DNA of 64,000 nt from Beduinella massiliensis (GCF_900199405.1 NZ_LT963430.1:1-64000), one strand, 5' to 3'. Shown: positions 32,979-42,149, counted from the first letter of the stretch. Numbers and translations: made by a program. The notes: generated from the sequence alone by a model not told the origin.

Positions 32979-33938
32979 TTACTTCTGCACGAGGTGTACG
33001 GCGAAGCCAGCGATTTCGTCCTTCAGGTAGATCGCGATCTGCTTGCCCTCCTTCACGACGAGGGAGCTCTCGTCGAACGTGAAGCCCTGGCGTTCCAGAT
33101 AGGCGCGGCCGCGCGCGAGGAAGTTGGTGCGGATAGCGATGTGCCCCTTCTGGCCGCGACCGCTCTTCTTCATGACCTCGATCGCGGTGCCCGCGAAGAC
33201 AGAGGAGTTGCCGACCTTGACCGGCCATCCAAACAGCTTGCAGAAAGCCTCGGCGGTCTTCACGGCCTCGTCCTCGCCTTCGCAGTTGACGCCGATGTGC
33301 GCCAGCTCGAAGCCGAGCATCAGCTTCACGGCGGATGCGGTCAGCTCGCGGATCTTATCCCAATCCTTGGCCTTCACCGCGTCCTTGGGGACCATCCAGC
33401 TTCCGCCGCAGCAGAGGATCTTTCCGAAGGAGAGGTAATCGAGCAGGTTCTTTTCATTCACCCCGCCGGTGGGCATAAAGGTCACGTCCACGTAGGGCGC
33501 GGCGATGGACTTGATGTACTTGAGGCCGCCCGCCGCCTCCGCGGGGAAGAATTTGACGGTCTTCAGGCCCAAAGAGAGCGCCGTCTCGATGTCGGAGGGA
33601 TTGGAAGTGCCCGGCGTCACGGGGATGCCTACCTCCTGGCAGTGACGCACGACCTCGGGGTTGAGGCCAGGGGAGACGATAAACTTCGCGCCGGCGGCGA
33701 CCGCGCGGTCCACCTGCTCGCAGGTCAGCACCGTGCCCGCGCCCACCAGCACGTCCGGCAGCTCGCGGCTGACGTTTTGAATGGCCTCGGCGGCGGCGGC
33801 GGTGCGGAAGGTAATCTCCGCACAGGGCAAGCCTCCCTCGGACAGGGCCTTGCACAGCGGCACGGCGTCCGCCGCGTCGTCGATGGCGATGACCGGCACA
33901 ATACCGATCAGCGAGAGCTTTTCAAGAATTTCCATCAT
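32979..33938 (-). CDS. kdgA: KDPG/KHG aldolase fused to a VOC-like C-terminal domain
   Basis: A 319-residue protein. Residues 1-205 are the class I KDPG aldolase: GIVPVIAIDDAADAVPLCKAL, catalytic Glu in CAEITFRT, Schiff-base Lys in LKTVKFFPAEAAGG, and DVTFMPTGGVNEKNLLDYL. It splits KDPG into pyruvate and glyceraldehyde-3-phosphate, the last step of this pathway. Residues 206-319 (FELAHIGVNCEGEDEAVKTAEAFCKLFG...) look like one half of a VOC/glyoxalase-type fold and are absent from plain KdgA proteins of about 210 residues. AAGGAGG precedes ATG-ATG (33938 and 33935). It is the last gene of the main uronate operon. Confidence 0.9.
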   Translation of the reverse strand: MMEILEKLSLIGIVPVIAIDDAADAVPLCKALSEGGLPCAEITFRTAAAAEAIQNVSRELPDVLVGAGTVLTCEQVDRAVAAGAKFIVSPGLNPEVVRHCQEVGIPVTPGTSNPSDIETALSLGLKTVKFFPAEAAGGLKYIKSIAAPYVDVTFMPTGGVNEKNLLDYLSFGKILCCGGSWMVPKDAVKAKDWDKIRELTASAVKLMLGFELAHIGVNCEGEDEAVKTAEAFCKLFGWPVKVGNSSVFAGTAIEVMKKSGRGQKGHIAIRTNFLARGRAYLERQGFTFDESSLVVKEGKQIAIYLKDEIAGFAVHLVQK

Positions 33939-33990
33939 TCGTTCCTCCTTAGAAAGATCAGGGCTTTATCGGAAGCGCAAAAGCGCCGCC

Positions 33991-34317
33991 TTACTTTAGA
34001 AAATCCTCGCGCATGGGCGAAAATACGTCCAGCAGCCTTCCTGCCTTCACGGCTCTGCACCCGTGCACCGCACCTGAGGGGAAGACGAGGGTGTCGCCCG
34101 CCCTTAGCGTATATGCCTTTTCGCCGATGTGAAAGGCGAACTCGCCCGCGAGGCAATAGGTAATCTGGGTATGCGGGTGCGCGTGGTCCGCACCGACGCC
34201 GCCTTCGTCGAAGTCCACCTCGACCATCATCATCCGCTCGTCATAGGAGCGAATGCGCCTGCGCGAGCCGCCGCCCAGCTCCTGCCATGGAGCTTCGGGT
34301 TTCGTGTACGTTTCCAT
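33991..34317 (-). CDS. kdgF: KdgF-like cupin, pectin/uronate degradation
   Basis: A 108-residue single-domain cupin. Metal ligands are visible in ADHAHPHTQITYCLAGEF (two His and Gln/Glu position) and in PSGAVHGCRA; the end GRLLDVFSPMREDFLK is the hallmark ending of the KdgF family. KdgF speeds conversion of 4,5-unsaturated uronates, the products of pectin and alginate lyases, to linear keto sugars. Its presence implies that the cell takes up unsaturated oligouronide products as well as free hexuronates. It is located in the operon between uxaC and kdgA. Confidence 0.85.
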   Translation of the reverse strand: METYTKPEAPWQELGGGSRRRIRSYDERMMMVEVDFDEGGVGADHAHPHTQITYCLAGEFAFHIGEKAYTLRAGDTLVFPSGAVHGCRAVKAGRLLDVFSPMREDFLK

Positions 34318-34362
34318 CGGGAAAAACCTCCTCGTTCTGGCCGTCCGCGCCCCGGCGCGGGA

Positions 34363-35769
34363 TCAGTCGACCTTGATGCCGAAGTACTCCACGGCGTTGC
34401 CGTAGCAGATGCCGCGCACCAGCTCTTTCAGCGTATCCATGTCCGCCGGGTATTCGCCGTTTTCCACCCACTTGCCGATGAGGTCGCACAGAATGCGGCG
34501 GAAGTACTCGTGGCGGGGATAAGAGATGAAGGAGCGGCTGTCGGTCAGCATGCCGACGAAGCGCCCCAGAAGTCCGAGGTTCGCCAGCGCCGTCATCTGG
34601 TCGATCATACCCTGCTTCTGATCGTTGAACCACCAGCCGGAGCCGAACTGAATCTTGCCCGGGATCTCGCCGTCCTGGAAGTTGCCGATCATCGTGCCGA
34701 GCACAAAATTATCCTTCGGGTTCAGGCAATAGAGGATCGTCTTGGGAAGCGCCTTTTCGTTGTCGAGCATGTCCAGCAGGCGGGAGAGCTTCGCGGCGAT
34801 CTCGGCGTCGCTCACGGAGTCGAAGCCCACGTCCGCGCCATAGCGCTCGAACATACGGGTGTTGTTGTTGCGCATCGCGCCGATGTGGTACTGCATCACC
34901 CAGCCGCGTTCCTTATACATCTTGCCCAGAGAGCGCAGCAGGCAGGTCTTGTACGTCTCGATCTCCAGCGCGGTGAGCGCCTCGCCGCAAAGCGCCTTGC
35001 GGTAGGCCTCCTGCGCCACGGCGTAATCCGGCGCGGCAAAGGGAACCGTATCCAGCGCGTGATCGCTTACGCGCGCGCCAACCTCGTGGAAATACTGCAC
35101 ACGGCTTTCCAGCGCCTGCAGCATGTCCTGAAAATTCAGCGTGTTCTTTCCGGAAACGCGGCCCAGCAGCGATGCGTACTGTACGAAGCCCGCCTTGTCG
35201 ATGTTGATGATCTTGTCCGGACGGAAGGCGGGAAGCACCTTCACCTTGAACGCCTTGTCCTCCGCCAGCAGCTTATGGTAGTGCAGGTCGTCGCACGGGT
35301 CGTCCGTGGTGCAGATGACCTTTACGTTGAACTTTTCGATAAGGCGGCGGCAGCGGAATTCTTCCGTCCTGAGCATGGCGTTCGCCTTGTCCCAAACGTC
35401 CTTGGCCGTCTTCTCGGAAAGCACCTCGTCGATGCCGAAGACGCGCTTGAGCTCCAGGTGCGTCCAGTGAAACAGCGGATTCCCAATCGCGTACTTGAGC
35501 GTGCCGGCGAAGGCGTAAAATTTATCCCAATCGCTGGCTTCGCCGCGGCACAGCGCGTCCGGTACGCCGTTTGAGAGCATTGCGCGCCACTTGTAATGGT
35601 CGCCGCCGAGCATCAGGTGGCCGAGATTGCGGAATTGAATGTTCTCATAAATTTCGCGCGGGTTGAGATGGCAGTGATAGTCGAAAATCGGCATTTCACG
35701 GGCTGCTTTGTAAAGCTTACGCGCGGTGTCGGTCGAGAGCAGGAAGTCTTTGTCCATGAATTCCTTCAT
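34363..35769 (-). CDS. uxaC: Glucuronate/galacturonate isomerase
   Basis: A 468-residue amidohydrolase-related isomerase turning D-glucuronate to fructuronate or D-galacturonate to tagaturonate. Seen: IFDYHCHLNPREIYEN (the HxH metal site, residues about 28-32), HWTHLELKRVFGI, VICTTDDPCDDLHYHKLL and the C-terminal FVGMLTDSRSFISYPRHEYFRRILCDLIGKWVE. Normal length. GGAGGTG precedes the ATG at 35769. It lies between uxaA and kdgF in the operon. Confidence 0.97.
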   Translation of the reverse strand: MKEFMDKDFLLSTDTARKLYKAAREMPIFDYHCHLNPREIYENIQFRNLGHLMLGGDHYKWRAMLSNGVPDALCRGEASDWDKFYAFAGTLKYAIGNPLFHWTHLELKRVFGIDEVLSEKTAKDVWDKANAMLRTEEFRCRRLIEKFNVKVICTTDDPCDDLHYHKLLAEDKAFKVKVLPAFRPDKIINIDKAGFVQYASLLGRVSGKNTLNFQDMLQALESRVQYFHEVGARVSDHALDTVPFAAPDYAVAQEAYRKALCGEALTALEIETYKTCLLRSLGKMYKERGWVMQYHIGAMRNNNTRMFERYGADVGFDSVSDAEIAAKLSRLLDMLDNEKALPKTILYCLNPKDNFVLGTMIGNFQDGEIPGKIQFGSGWWFNDQKQGMIDQMTALANLGLLGRFVGMLTDSRSFISYPRHEYFRRILCDLIGKWVENGEYPADMDTLKELVRGICYGNAVEYFGIKVD

Positions 35770-35799
35770 AATCGCACCTCCGTTTTTTTGTAAGGCCCT

Positions 35800-37275
35800 T
35801 TATAGCGTGACGCCGTCCTTGAAGATGGCGATTTCACGATACCCGAAGCGCTCGCTGCACGTCTCCTCGCCCGAGGCGACCGACAGCACCTTGGAAAGAA
35901 AGGCGTGCGACGTCTCCTCCATCGACGCGCCGCGCACGAGAACGCCCGCGTCAAAGTCGATCCAGTTCCTTTTCTTTTCCGCGAGCGCGCTGTTCGTCGC
36001 GACCTTGACGGTCGGCACGGGCGCGCCGACCGGCGTGCCCCGGCCGGTGGTGAACAGCACCATCTGCGCGCCGGAGGCCATCAGCGCCGTGATCGCGCAC
36101 AGGTCGTTGCCCGGGCCCTGCACCAGGTTGAGCCCGCGCTCCCGCACCGGCTGCGCGTAGGAAAGCACGTCCATCACCTGCGCCGTGCCGCCCTTTTGCG
36201 TGCAGCCGAGCGACTTGTCCTCCAACGTGGTGATGCCGCCCGCTTTGTTTCCCGGCGAGGGGTTTTCATAGACCTCCTGCCCGTGGCGCAGGAAGTAATC
36301 CTTAAAGTCGTTGATGAGCCGTACCGTCTTTTCAAACGTCGCCCGATCCCGGCAGCGGTTCATCAGCAGCGTCTCCGCGCCGAACATCTCCGGCACCTCG
36401 GTGAGCAGGGTCGTGCCGCCGCAGCGGGCGAGCAGATCCGAAAATCTGCCCAGCAGCGGGTTGGCCGTGATGCCGGATAGGCCGTCCGAGCCGCCGCACT
36501 TGAGGCCGACGATCAGCCGGGATGCGTCCACCGTCTCGCGCTTAAAGGACGACGCGTATTGCGCGAGCTGGGCAATCAGCTCCATGCCCGTCTCGATCTC
36601 GTCCTCGACGTTTTGCGTCGTCAGGAACTTCACCCGCCGTTCGTCCACCGGGCCCAGCACCTGCCGGAACGCCTCGATGTGGTTGTTTTCGCATCCGAGC
36701 CCCAGCACCAGCACGCCGCCCGCGTTCGGATGGCGCACCATGGAGGCGAGCAGGCGCTGCGTATTTTGATGATCTTCGCCCAACTGCGAGCACCCGTAGG
36801 GATGGGTGAAGCAGTATACGCCGTCCACCTTGTCTTTAAGCGCCTCGTTTGCCCTGCGCGCAAGAATCTGCGACGTGCCGTTGACGCACCCGACGGTGTT
36901 CACGATCCAGATCTCGTTGCGAATGCCGACGCTTCCGTCCTCGCGCACGTAGCCCTCGAACGTGCGGCGCATGTCCTGCGCGGTTGGCGCGCCGGCGGGC
37001 TGGTAGGCGTACTCGAGCGTGCCCGAGAGGTTCGTCTTCACGTTGTGCGTGTGCACCCACGCGCCGGGCGCGATGCCCTCCGTCGCGTGGCCGATGGGGA
37101 ACGCGTACTTGATCACGTCCTCGCCGGCGGCGATAGGGGAAAGCGCGAACTTGTGGCCCGCCGGGATGTCCTGCGCAAGCGTCACGCCGCAGGCCTCTTC
37201 GCCCGCGCGAAGGGCCTCCACCGCGACCGCCACGTTGTCGCTTTCGCTGATGCGGATAAATCTCGTCTTCTCCAT
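35800..37275 (-). CDS. uxaA: Altronate dehydratase
   Basis: A 491-residue dehydratase forming 2-keto-3-deoxygluconate from altronate, with an N-terminal SAF domain (residues 1-75) and a C-terminal UxaA catalytic domain. Seen: GIRNEIWIVNTVGCVN, THPYGCSQLGEDH, VLGLGCENNHIEAFR, LKCGGSDGLSGITANPLLG and FTTGRGTPVGAPVPTVKVATN; the Cys residues fit the iron-dependent site. The start at 37275 is chosen because GGAGG lies before it; the ATG at 37287 contains that motif. It overlaps nothing but begins 12 bases after the uxaB stop. Confidence 0.96.
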   Translation of the reverse strand: MEKTRFIRISESDNVAVAVEALRAGEEACGVTLAQDIPAGHKFALSPIAAGEDVIKYAFPIGHATEGIAPGAWVHTHNVKTNLSGTLEYAYQPAGAPTAQDMRRTFEGYVREDGSVGIRNEIWIVNTVGCVNGTSQILARRANEALKDKVDGVYCFTHPYGCSQLGEDHQNTQRLLASMVRHPNAGGVLVLGLGCENNHIEAFRQVLGPVDERRVKFLTTQNVEDEIETGMELIAQLAQYASSFKRETVDASRLIVGLKCGGSDGLSGITANPLLGRFSDLLARCGGTTLLTEVPEMFGAETLLMNRCRDRATFEKTVRLINDFKDYFLRHGQEVYENPSPGNKAGGITTLEDKSLGCTQKGGTAQVMDVLSYAQPVRERGLNLVQGPGNDLCAITALMASGAQMVLFTTGRGTPVGAPVPTVKVATNSALAEKKRNWIDFDAGVLVRGASMEETSHAFLSKVLSVASGEETCSERFGYREIAIFKDGVTL

Positions 37276-37287
37276 GCCCGCCTCCAT

Positions 37288-38775
37288 TCAGCGAACGAGG
37301 GCGTCGATCGCCGCGCGCGCACCCTTTTCGCGGATGTCCGAAAGCGCGGCCGAAACCGCCGCCTCAAAGCCCGGCAGCGCCGTCAAATCCTCGCCCCAGA
37401 AGTCCGCGTTTTGGAGCACCGCATGCGCGGTATCCGCGGCGCTTCTGCCTTGGAGTCCCTCGAAAAACGCGAGCACGGCATCGTCGTCCGCGATGGGATA
37501 AGCGCCGTCCTTTTCGCGCGCGCCCTCCATCGAGCCGTCCGCCTTCCTGGCGCCGCTGTAAAAGGCGATGAACGCGGCCATGGAAAAGGTCAGCACCTTC
37601 GGCAGCGCGCCCTTGCGGCGCTGGTACTCCTTGATCGTCGGCAGCACGCGCGCGCGGAACTTGGACTGCGAGTTGAGGGCGATGGAAAGCAGGTAGTGCT
37701 TGTTGAAGGGATTTTCAAAGCGCTCGAAGATCGCGGAGGCAAACGCTTCGAGATCCTCCCTCGGCAGGTCGAGCGTGGGCATGATCTCGTCAAACAGCGC
37801 CATCTCCATGTACCTGCGCACCCAAGGGTCGGCCATGCATTCGCCGACCGTATCGAGCCCCGCGAGATATGCGCCCAGCACCATGGAGGTGTGCGCGCCG
37901 TTGAGCATGCGCACCTTGCGCAGCTTGTAGGGCTTTACGTCCTGCGTAAAGACGACGTTGCAGCCTGCCTTCTTAAAGGGCAGCTCCCGCTCGATCCACG
38001 CGGGGCCCTCGATGACCCAAAGGCCGAACGGCTCCGCCGCGTCCAGCAGGAAGTCGTCGTACCCGAGACCATCCAGAATCTCCTTCGCGTCGTCGCGGGG
38101 GTATCCCGTCACGATGCGGTCGACCAGCGTGGAAGTAAAGACGCATTCGCGCTCGAGCCACGCCGTAAACGCCTCTCCCAGGTTCCATTGCGCGGCGGTT
38201 TTCCGCACGCACTCCTTCAAATGCGCGCCGTTGTCGTCGATCAGCTCTACCGGCAGCAGAATGAAGCCCTTGCCCGCCTCCTCTCCGAAGGCGAGGAAGC
38301 GCTCGTAGAGCAGACGGGTGAGTTTGCCCGGATAAGAGGCCTGGGGCTTGTCGTCAAAGGAATCCTTTCCGGTGTAAACGATGCCCGCCTCCGTCGTGTT
38401 GGAGACGACGAAGCGAAGATCCGGGTTGTGCGCGAGCGCCAGGTAGCCTTCAAAGTCCTGATAGGGGTTCAGGCCGCGGCGCACGCACGTGACGACGCGC
38501 GTGTCCTTCACCACCTGACCCGCCTCCTTGCCGCGCAGGATCAGCGTATACAGCCCGTCCTGCTCGTTCAGCTTGTCCACGAGGCCGCGCTCGATGGGCT
38601 GCACGACCACGACGCCCGCCTCCATGCCCGCCTCCTCGTTGGACCTGTCGATCATAAAGTCTACGAACGCGCGCAGGAAGCCGCCCTCGCCAAATTGCAG
38701 GACGCGCTCGCGCGCCGGCGCGCAGCCGTGCTTTACGGCGAGGGAGGGAAGGGTCTCTTTGCAAAGTTTCGTCAT
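37288..38775 (-). CDS. uxaB: Tagaturonate reductase
   Basis: A 495-residue mannitol-dehydrogenase-family enzyme reducing tagaturonate to altronate with NADH. Seen: VLQFGEGGFLRAFVDFMID (dinucleotide site, about residues 25-43), FVVSNTTEAGIVY, LLPVELIDDNGAHLK, FTSTLVDRIVTGYPRDDA, and the catalytic Lys/His region YKLRKVRMLNGAHTSMVLGAYLAG. These mark UxaB rather than fructuronate reductase UxuB, which supports galacturonate as the main substrate. It is the first enzyme gene after the iclR regulator, 30 bases downstream. Confidence 0.95.
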   Translation of the reverse strand: MTKLCKETLPSLAVKHGCAPARERVLQFGEGGFLRAFVDFMIDRSNEEAGMEAGVVVVQPIERGLVDKLNEQDGLYTLILRGKEAGQVVKDTRVVTCVRRGLNPYQDFEGYLALAHNPDLRFVVSNTTEAGIVYTGKDSFDDKPQASYPGKLTRLLYERFLAFGEEAGKGFILLPVELIDDNGAHLKECVRKTAAQWNLGEAFTAWLERECVFTSTLVDRIVTGYPRDDAKEILDGLGYDDFLLDAAEPFGLWVIEGPAWIERELPFKKAGCNVVFTQDVKPYKLRKVRMLNGAHTSMVLGAYLAGLDTVGECMADPWVRRYMEMALFDEIMPTLDLPREDLEAFASAIFERFENPFNKHYLLSIALNSQSKFRARVLPTIKEYQRRKGALPKVLTFSMAAFIAFYSGARKADGSMEGAREKDGAYPIADDDAVLAFFEGLQGRSAADTAHAVLQNADFWGEDLTALPGFEAAVSAALSDIREKGARAAIDALVR

Positions 38776-38805
38776 GTCACAGCCTCCTATGTAAAATATT
38801 CGGGG

Positions 38806-39567
38806 TTACAGGACGTGCAAAAAGCGCTCGATGCGCCGCTGCGCGTCGAGCAATAGCTGAATGCACCGCTGGGTCGCCTCCTCGCTCGCGCGAAAGAGCG
38901 GCATCGACACGCTGACCGCGTACACGGGCTTTCCCACGCGGTCGCGGACGGCGACGGCGAAACAGCAGACGTTTTCGTTGCTTTCCTCGTATTCCGTCGC
39001 GTATCCCTGCTGGCGCACGCGGGCGATCTCCTGCAAAAGCGCCTCCATGGAGCTCACCGTGTGCGGCGTCAGTTTTTGAAAGTCGTAATTGCGGTATAGC
39101 TCGCGCACGTGCTCCTCCGGCCAGCAGGCCAGCACCGCCCGGCCCATGGCCGTGCAGTACAGCGGGAAACGTGCGCCGATGCGCGAGGTCATGCGGATGG
39201 AGTGCGTGCTCTCCAGCTTATCCACATATACCATGTCCGTGCCGTCGGGCACGCCGCAGTGCACCGTCTCATTGCAGCCCGCGTAGACGCGCTGCATGTA
39301 CTGGTGCACGACCGACTGCTCCGTCACGTCCTTTACGGCGGCGGAGCCCATTTCAAACATGCGCAGCGAGAGCGCGTAGCGCGACGTCGCTTCGTCGTAG
39401 GTCACGTAGCGCTTGTCCAGCAGCGTATGGATGAGGTTGAACGCGCTCGATTTGGGGATGTCCAGCGCCTTCGCGATTCTGTGCAGCTCCAAGCCCGCAG
39501 GCTCCTCGCTGAGCAGTTCCAGAATGTCCAGCCCGCGCGCCAGGGATCGGTTGAGGGTTTCGGCCAC
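38806..39567 (-). CDS. IclR family regulator of uronate use
   Basis: A 253-residue regulator. Residues 1-65 are the winged helix (LARGLDILELLSEEPAGLELHRIAKALDIPKSSAFNLIHTL); residues 80-250 the effector-binding domain (NETVHCGVPDGTDMVYVDKLES, GARFPLYCTAMGRAVLACWPEEHV, VAVRDRVGKPVYAVSVSMP). The start is the GTG at 39567 with AAAGGAGG eight bases upstream. As the first gene of the operon it likely controls itself, the uxa genes and perhaps dctP, dctQM and kdgK, in the manner of KdgR. Confidence 0.92.
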   Translation of the reverse strand: MAETLNRSLARGLDILELLSEEPAGLELHRIAKALDIPKSSAFNLIHTLLDKRYVTYDEATSRYALSLRMFEMGSAAVKDVTEQSVVHQYMQRVYAGCNETVHCGVPDGTDMVYVDKLESTHSIRMTSRIGARFPLYCTAMGRAVLACWPEEHVRELYRNYDFQKLTPHTVSSMEALLQEIARVRQQGYATEYEESNENVCCFAVAVRDRVGKPVYAVSVSMPLFRASEEATQRCIQLLLDAQRRIERFLHVL

Positions 39568-39647
39568 GCATTTCGCCTCCTTTGCAGGCCAGATTGTGAA
39601 ACCGCGAAAATCATTCATAATGATGAACAAGATTCTCTATTGCGAAC

Positions 39648-39676
39648 AGTATAGCATCCTCCCTCACAAACGTCAA
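39648..39676 (-). promoter_or_regulatory. Promoter of the iclR-uxaBAC-kdgF-kdgA operon
   Basis: On the minus strand, TTGACG (39671-39676) and TATACT (39648-39653) are 17 bases apart. An imperfect palindrome, TCATTCATAATGATGA (39611-39626), lies in the leader and is a possible autoregulatory site. Confidence 0.75.
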
Positions 39677-39724
39677 GCAGGCTGGCGAAAAAATCCGCTG
39701 TTCCTTTGTTCGACATGTCCACCT

Positions 39725-42082
39725 TCATTCCCTTTTTTCCCAATCCCCGGCGTCTGAATTCTCTTCCCAAAAGGCGGAAAGGAGCCGCATGAGCGCCGCG
39801 TCCGTGGACGCCTCGTACAGCGGGAAGAAGTGCGGGGGCAGCAGCCCCTCGTACGCCGCGTCAAAAAAGCGCGTGTCGATGAGCAGCGCCGCGCCGCGGT
39901 CCTGCTCGGTGCGGATGACGCGCCCGACGGATTGCAGCACCTTCGTCATGCCGGGAATGCGGTAGGCGAGGCCAAACCCGTCTCTCCCCGCACCGTCAAA
40001 GTACGCGCGCAGGGTATCGCGCTCCGCGCAGATCTGCGGCAGGCCCACGCCGACCACCGCGACGCCTGACAGGCGCTCGCCCGGCAGGTCGATGCCCTCC
40101 GCGAATACCCCGCCCATCACGCAGAATCCAATGAGGCGCTCGCCCGGCTCAAAGCGGGCGATGAAGGCGTCGCGCGCGGCTTCGTCCATGCCGGTCTGCT
40201 GGGTGATGGCTGAAACGCCGGTCGAAAGATCCTCAAAGCAGCTTTTCACGAGGTTCATATATGTATAAGAGGGAAACAGGGCAAGATAGTTGCCGGGACG
40301 GCTTTTCACCAGCGCGGCGATCGCCCGGGCGACCTGCGGCGCGGTGCGTTCGCGGCTGGCGTAGCGCGTGTCGATGGGCATGCGCACCACCCGCAGGCGC
40401 TCCGGCGGGAAGGGGGAGGGCAGCGAGAGCATGCCGTCCCCCTCTTCGCCCCCCAGCAGCGCGCGAAGCTGCGGGAGGGGGGAGAGGGTCGCGGAAAAGT
40501 ACACCACCCCGCGCAGCTTTGCGGTGACCTCGCGCAGATAAGGCGCGGGGTCGAGGCACAGCAGGCGTACGCGCGCATCCCGTCCGCCGCGCGAAAGCAG
40601 AATGGCATAGGTTTCGTCCGCTCGGGCCGCGCACTGCACGTAGGAGAGCGCGTCCGAAAATGCGTCCGAGAGCAGTGCGCCCTGACCACGCGCCATCGCC
40701 TCGCCCAGCGCATCCGCGAGAGATTGCATGTCCTCCGTCAGGCCCTCGGGCAGACCGTCCAGACGCACCTCCCCATCGGCTCTTTCCTCCTCCACGTGAC
40801 TGAGCCGCCGGATGGCGCGCGTCATCGCCCGGTAGGGCGCGTTCTTTCGCCCAAACTGCTTGCCGTACTGCGCGCGAAGCTGGCGCAGGGCGGCGCTGTC
40901 CGCCTGCGCGGAGAGCATGTCGCGCGCGCGGTCGACGAGGTTGTGCGCCTCGTCCACCAGCAGCGTCACGTCGCTGCGCTGCAAAAATACGCGTTGAATG
41001 CGCGCTACCGGGTCAAAGGCGTAGTTGTAATCGCACACGACGACGTCCGCGATCTCCGAAAGCGAAAGGGAGAGCTCGAAGGCGCAGATGCCGTGCTTCC
41101 CGGCGGCTTCCTCGATTGCCTCGCGATCCCAAAGCTGCCTGCCCATCAACGCTTCTACCGCCTCCGGCAGACGGACGTAAAAGCCCTTCGCCATCGGGCA
41201 GTATTCCGGGTCGCAGCGCCGCTGCGCGCCCAGCGGGCAGATCTTCTCCTTAGCGGTCAGCTCCAGCGCGCGCACGCGGGCGCCGCGCTCTGCAAAGCGG
41301 CGCAGGGTAGAGAGCGCCAACGCGCGGCCCGTCGTGCGCGCGGTGAGATAAAAGATCTGGTTCGTATGGCCCGCCGCCAGCGCCTTGAGCGCGGGAAAGA
41401 GCGTGGCCGCGGTCTTCCCCGTACCGGTGGGCGCCTGCGCGAGCAGCCGCCTGCGCTCGCGGATGGCGACGAACACATTCCCCGAAAAGGCGCGCTGGCC
41501 CGCGCGAAAGCCGTCGTAAGGGAAGGCAAAGGCGGCGAGCGACGCATTTCTCTCCCTTCGCCAGGAAAGGAGCATGCCCTGCCATCGGGCGTAGGGCTCG
41601 ACCAGCGCTGAAAAGCGCTCGGAAAGCGCCGCCGCGTCCTGCACGTCCGTGAAGCGGCGGAGCACGCCGCCGCGCTTTTCGGTATAGACGACGTCCATGC
41701 GCACGCGGTTCACGCCGCGCGCTGCGCAGAGCATGTGCGCATAACAGGCCGCCTGCGCCCAGTGCGCGGGCAGCGCGTCCTCCAGCGGCTGATCGTCCCA
41801 GAGCTTGATTTCCTCCACGCACAAAAGGCCGTCGGCTGAAAACAGCCCGTCGGCACGCCCTGCGACCTCCAAATCGAAGCCCTCCGCACAGGGCACGCTC
41901 AGAGAGAGGGATACCTCGGATTCGTAGCCGGGCAAGTCCTCCTGTGCAGCGCTCTGGCGCGCGCGATGCGCGCGCGAACCCTCCAGCATGCGCTCGCGGT
42001 CCACGGCGGCCCCAGCCAGATCCTCCGCGTGCAGGGTATACTCGACCAGCGCGCGCACCGACACGCGCAGGGTTTCTTTCAT
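39725..42082 (-). CDS. PD-(D/E)XK nuclease fused to an XPD/DinG-type Fe-S helicase
   Basis: A 785-residue protein. Residues 1-170 form a Cas4/RecB-like PD-(D/E)XK nuclease: VAGRADGLFSADGLLCVEEIKLWDD gives the Asp, Glu and Lys of the site. From residue 200 follows a superfamily 2 XPD-type helicase: Walker A APTGTGKT, DEAH in LLVDEAHNLVDRA, and a four-Cys iron-sulphur site (CPLGAQRRCDPEYCPM and GICAFE). Motif V/VI is VMGGVFAEGIDLPGE...QSVGRVIRTEQD. The ATG at 42082 has AGGAGG six bases upstream. Such proteins belong to COG1199 and are thought to process DNA ends or branched DNA; the partner and trigger are not known here. Confidence 0.9.
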   Translation of the reverse strand: MKETLRVSVRALVEYTLHAEDLAGAAVDRERMLEGSRAHRARQSAAQEDLPGYESEVSLSLSVPCAEGFDLEVAGRADGLFSADGLLCVEEIKLWDDQPLEDALPAHWAQAACYAHMLCAARGVNRVRMDVVYTEKRGGVLRRFTDVQDAAALSERFSALVEPYARWQGMLLSWRRERNASLAAFAFPYDGFRAGQRAFSGNVFVAIRERRRLLAQAPTGTGKTAATLFPALKALAAGHTNQIFYLTARTTGRALALSTLRRFAERGARVRALELTAKEKICPLGAQRRCDPEYCPMAKGFYVRLPEAVEALMGRQLWDREAIEEAAGKHGICAFELSLSLSEIADVVVCDYNYAFDPVARIQRVFLQRSDVTLLVDEAHNLVDRARDMLSAQADSAALRQLRAQYGKQFGRKNAPYRAMTRAIRRLSHVEEERADGEVRLDGLPEGLTEDMQSLADALGEAMARGQGALLSDAFSDALSYVQCAARADETYAILLSRGGRDARVRLLCLDPAPYLREVTAKLRGVVYFSATLSPLPQLRALLGGEEGDGMLSLPSPFPPERLRVVRMPIDTRYASRERTAPQVARAIAALVKSRPGNYLALFPSYTYMNLVKSCFEDLSTGVSAITQQTGMDEAARDAFIARFEPGERLIGFCVMGGVFAEGIDLPGERLSGVAVVGVGLPQICAERDTLRAYFDGAGRDGFGLAYRIPGMTKVLQSVGRVIRTEQDRGAALLIDTRFFDAAYEGLLPPHFFPLYEASTDAALMRLLSAFWEENSDAGDWEKRE

Positions 42083-42149
42083 GTGTCGCCTCCTGTGCCT
42101 TTCCCGGCGCGGGGAAAGGCGGAATCCCCAAGAATCCTCACTACCCCAT

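Noticed and set aside
36559-38856. Very long plus-strand open frame (765 codons) across uxaA/uxaB
   Set aside because: It is antisense to two well-recognised enzymes, has arginine/histidine-rich shadow composition, and shows no domain.
39218-39226. Consensus DnaA box TTATCCACA inside the iclR gene
   Set aside because: A single isolated box is expected by chance in 64 kb; no neighbouring boxes.
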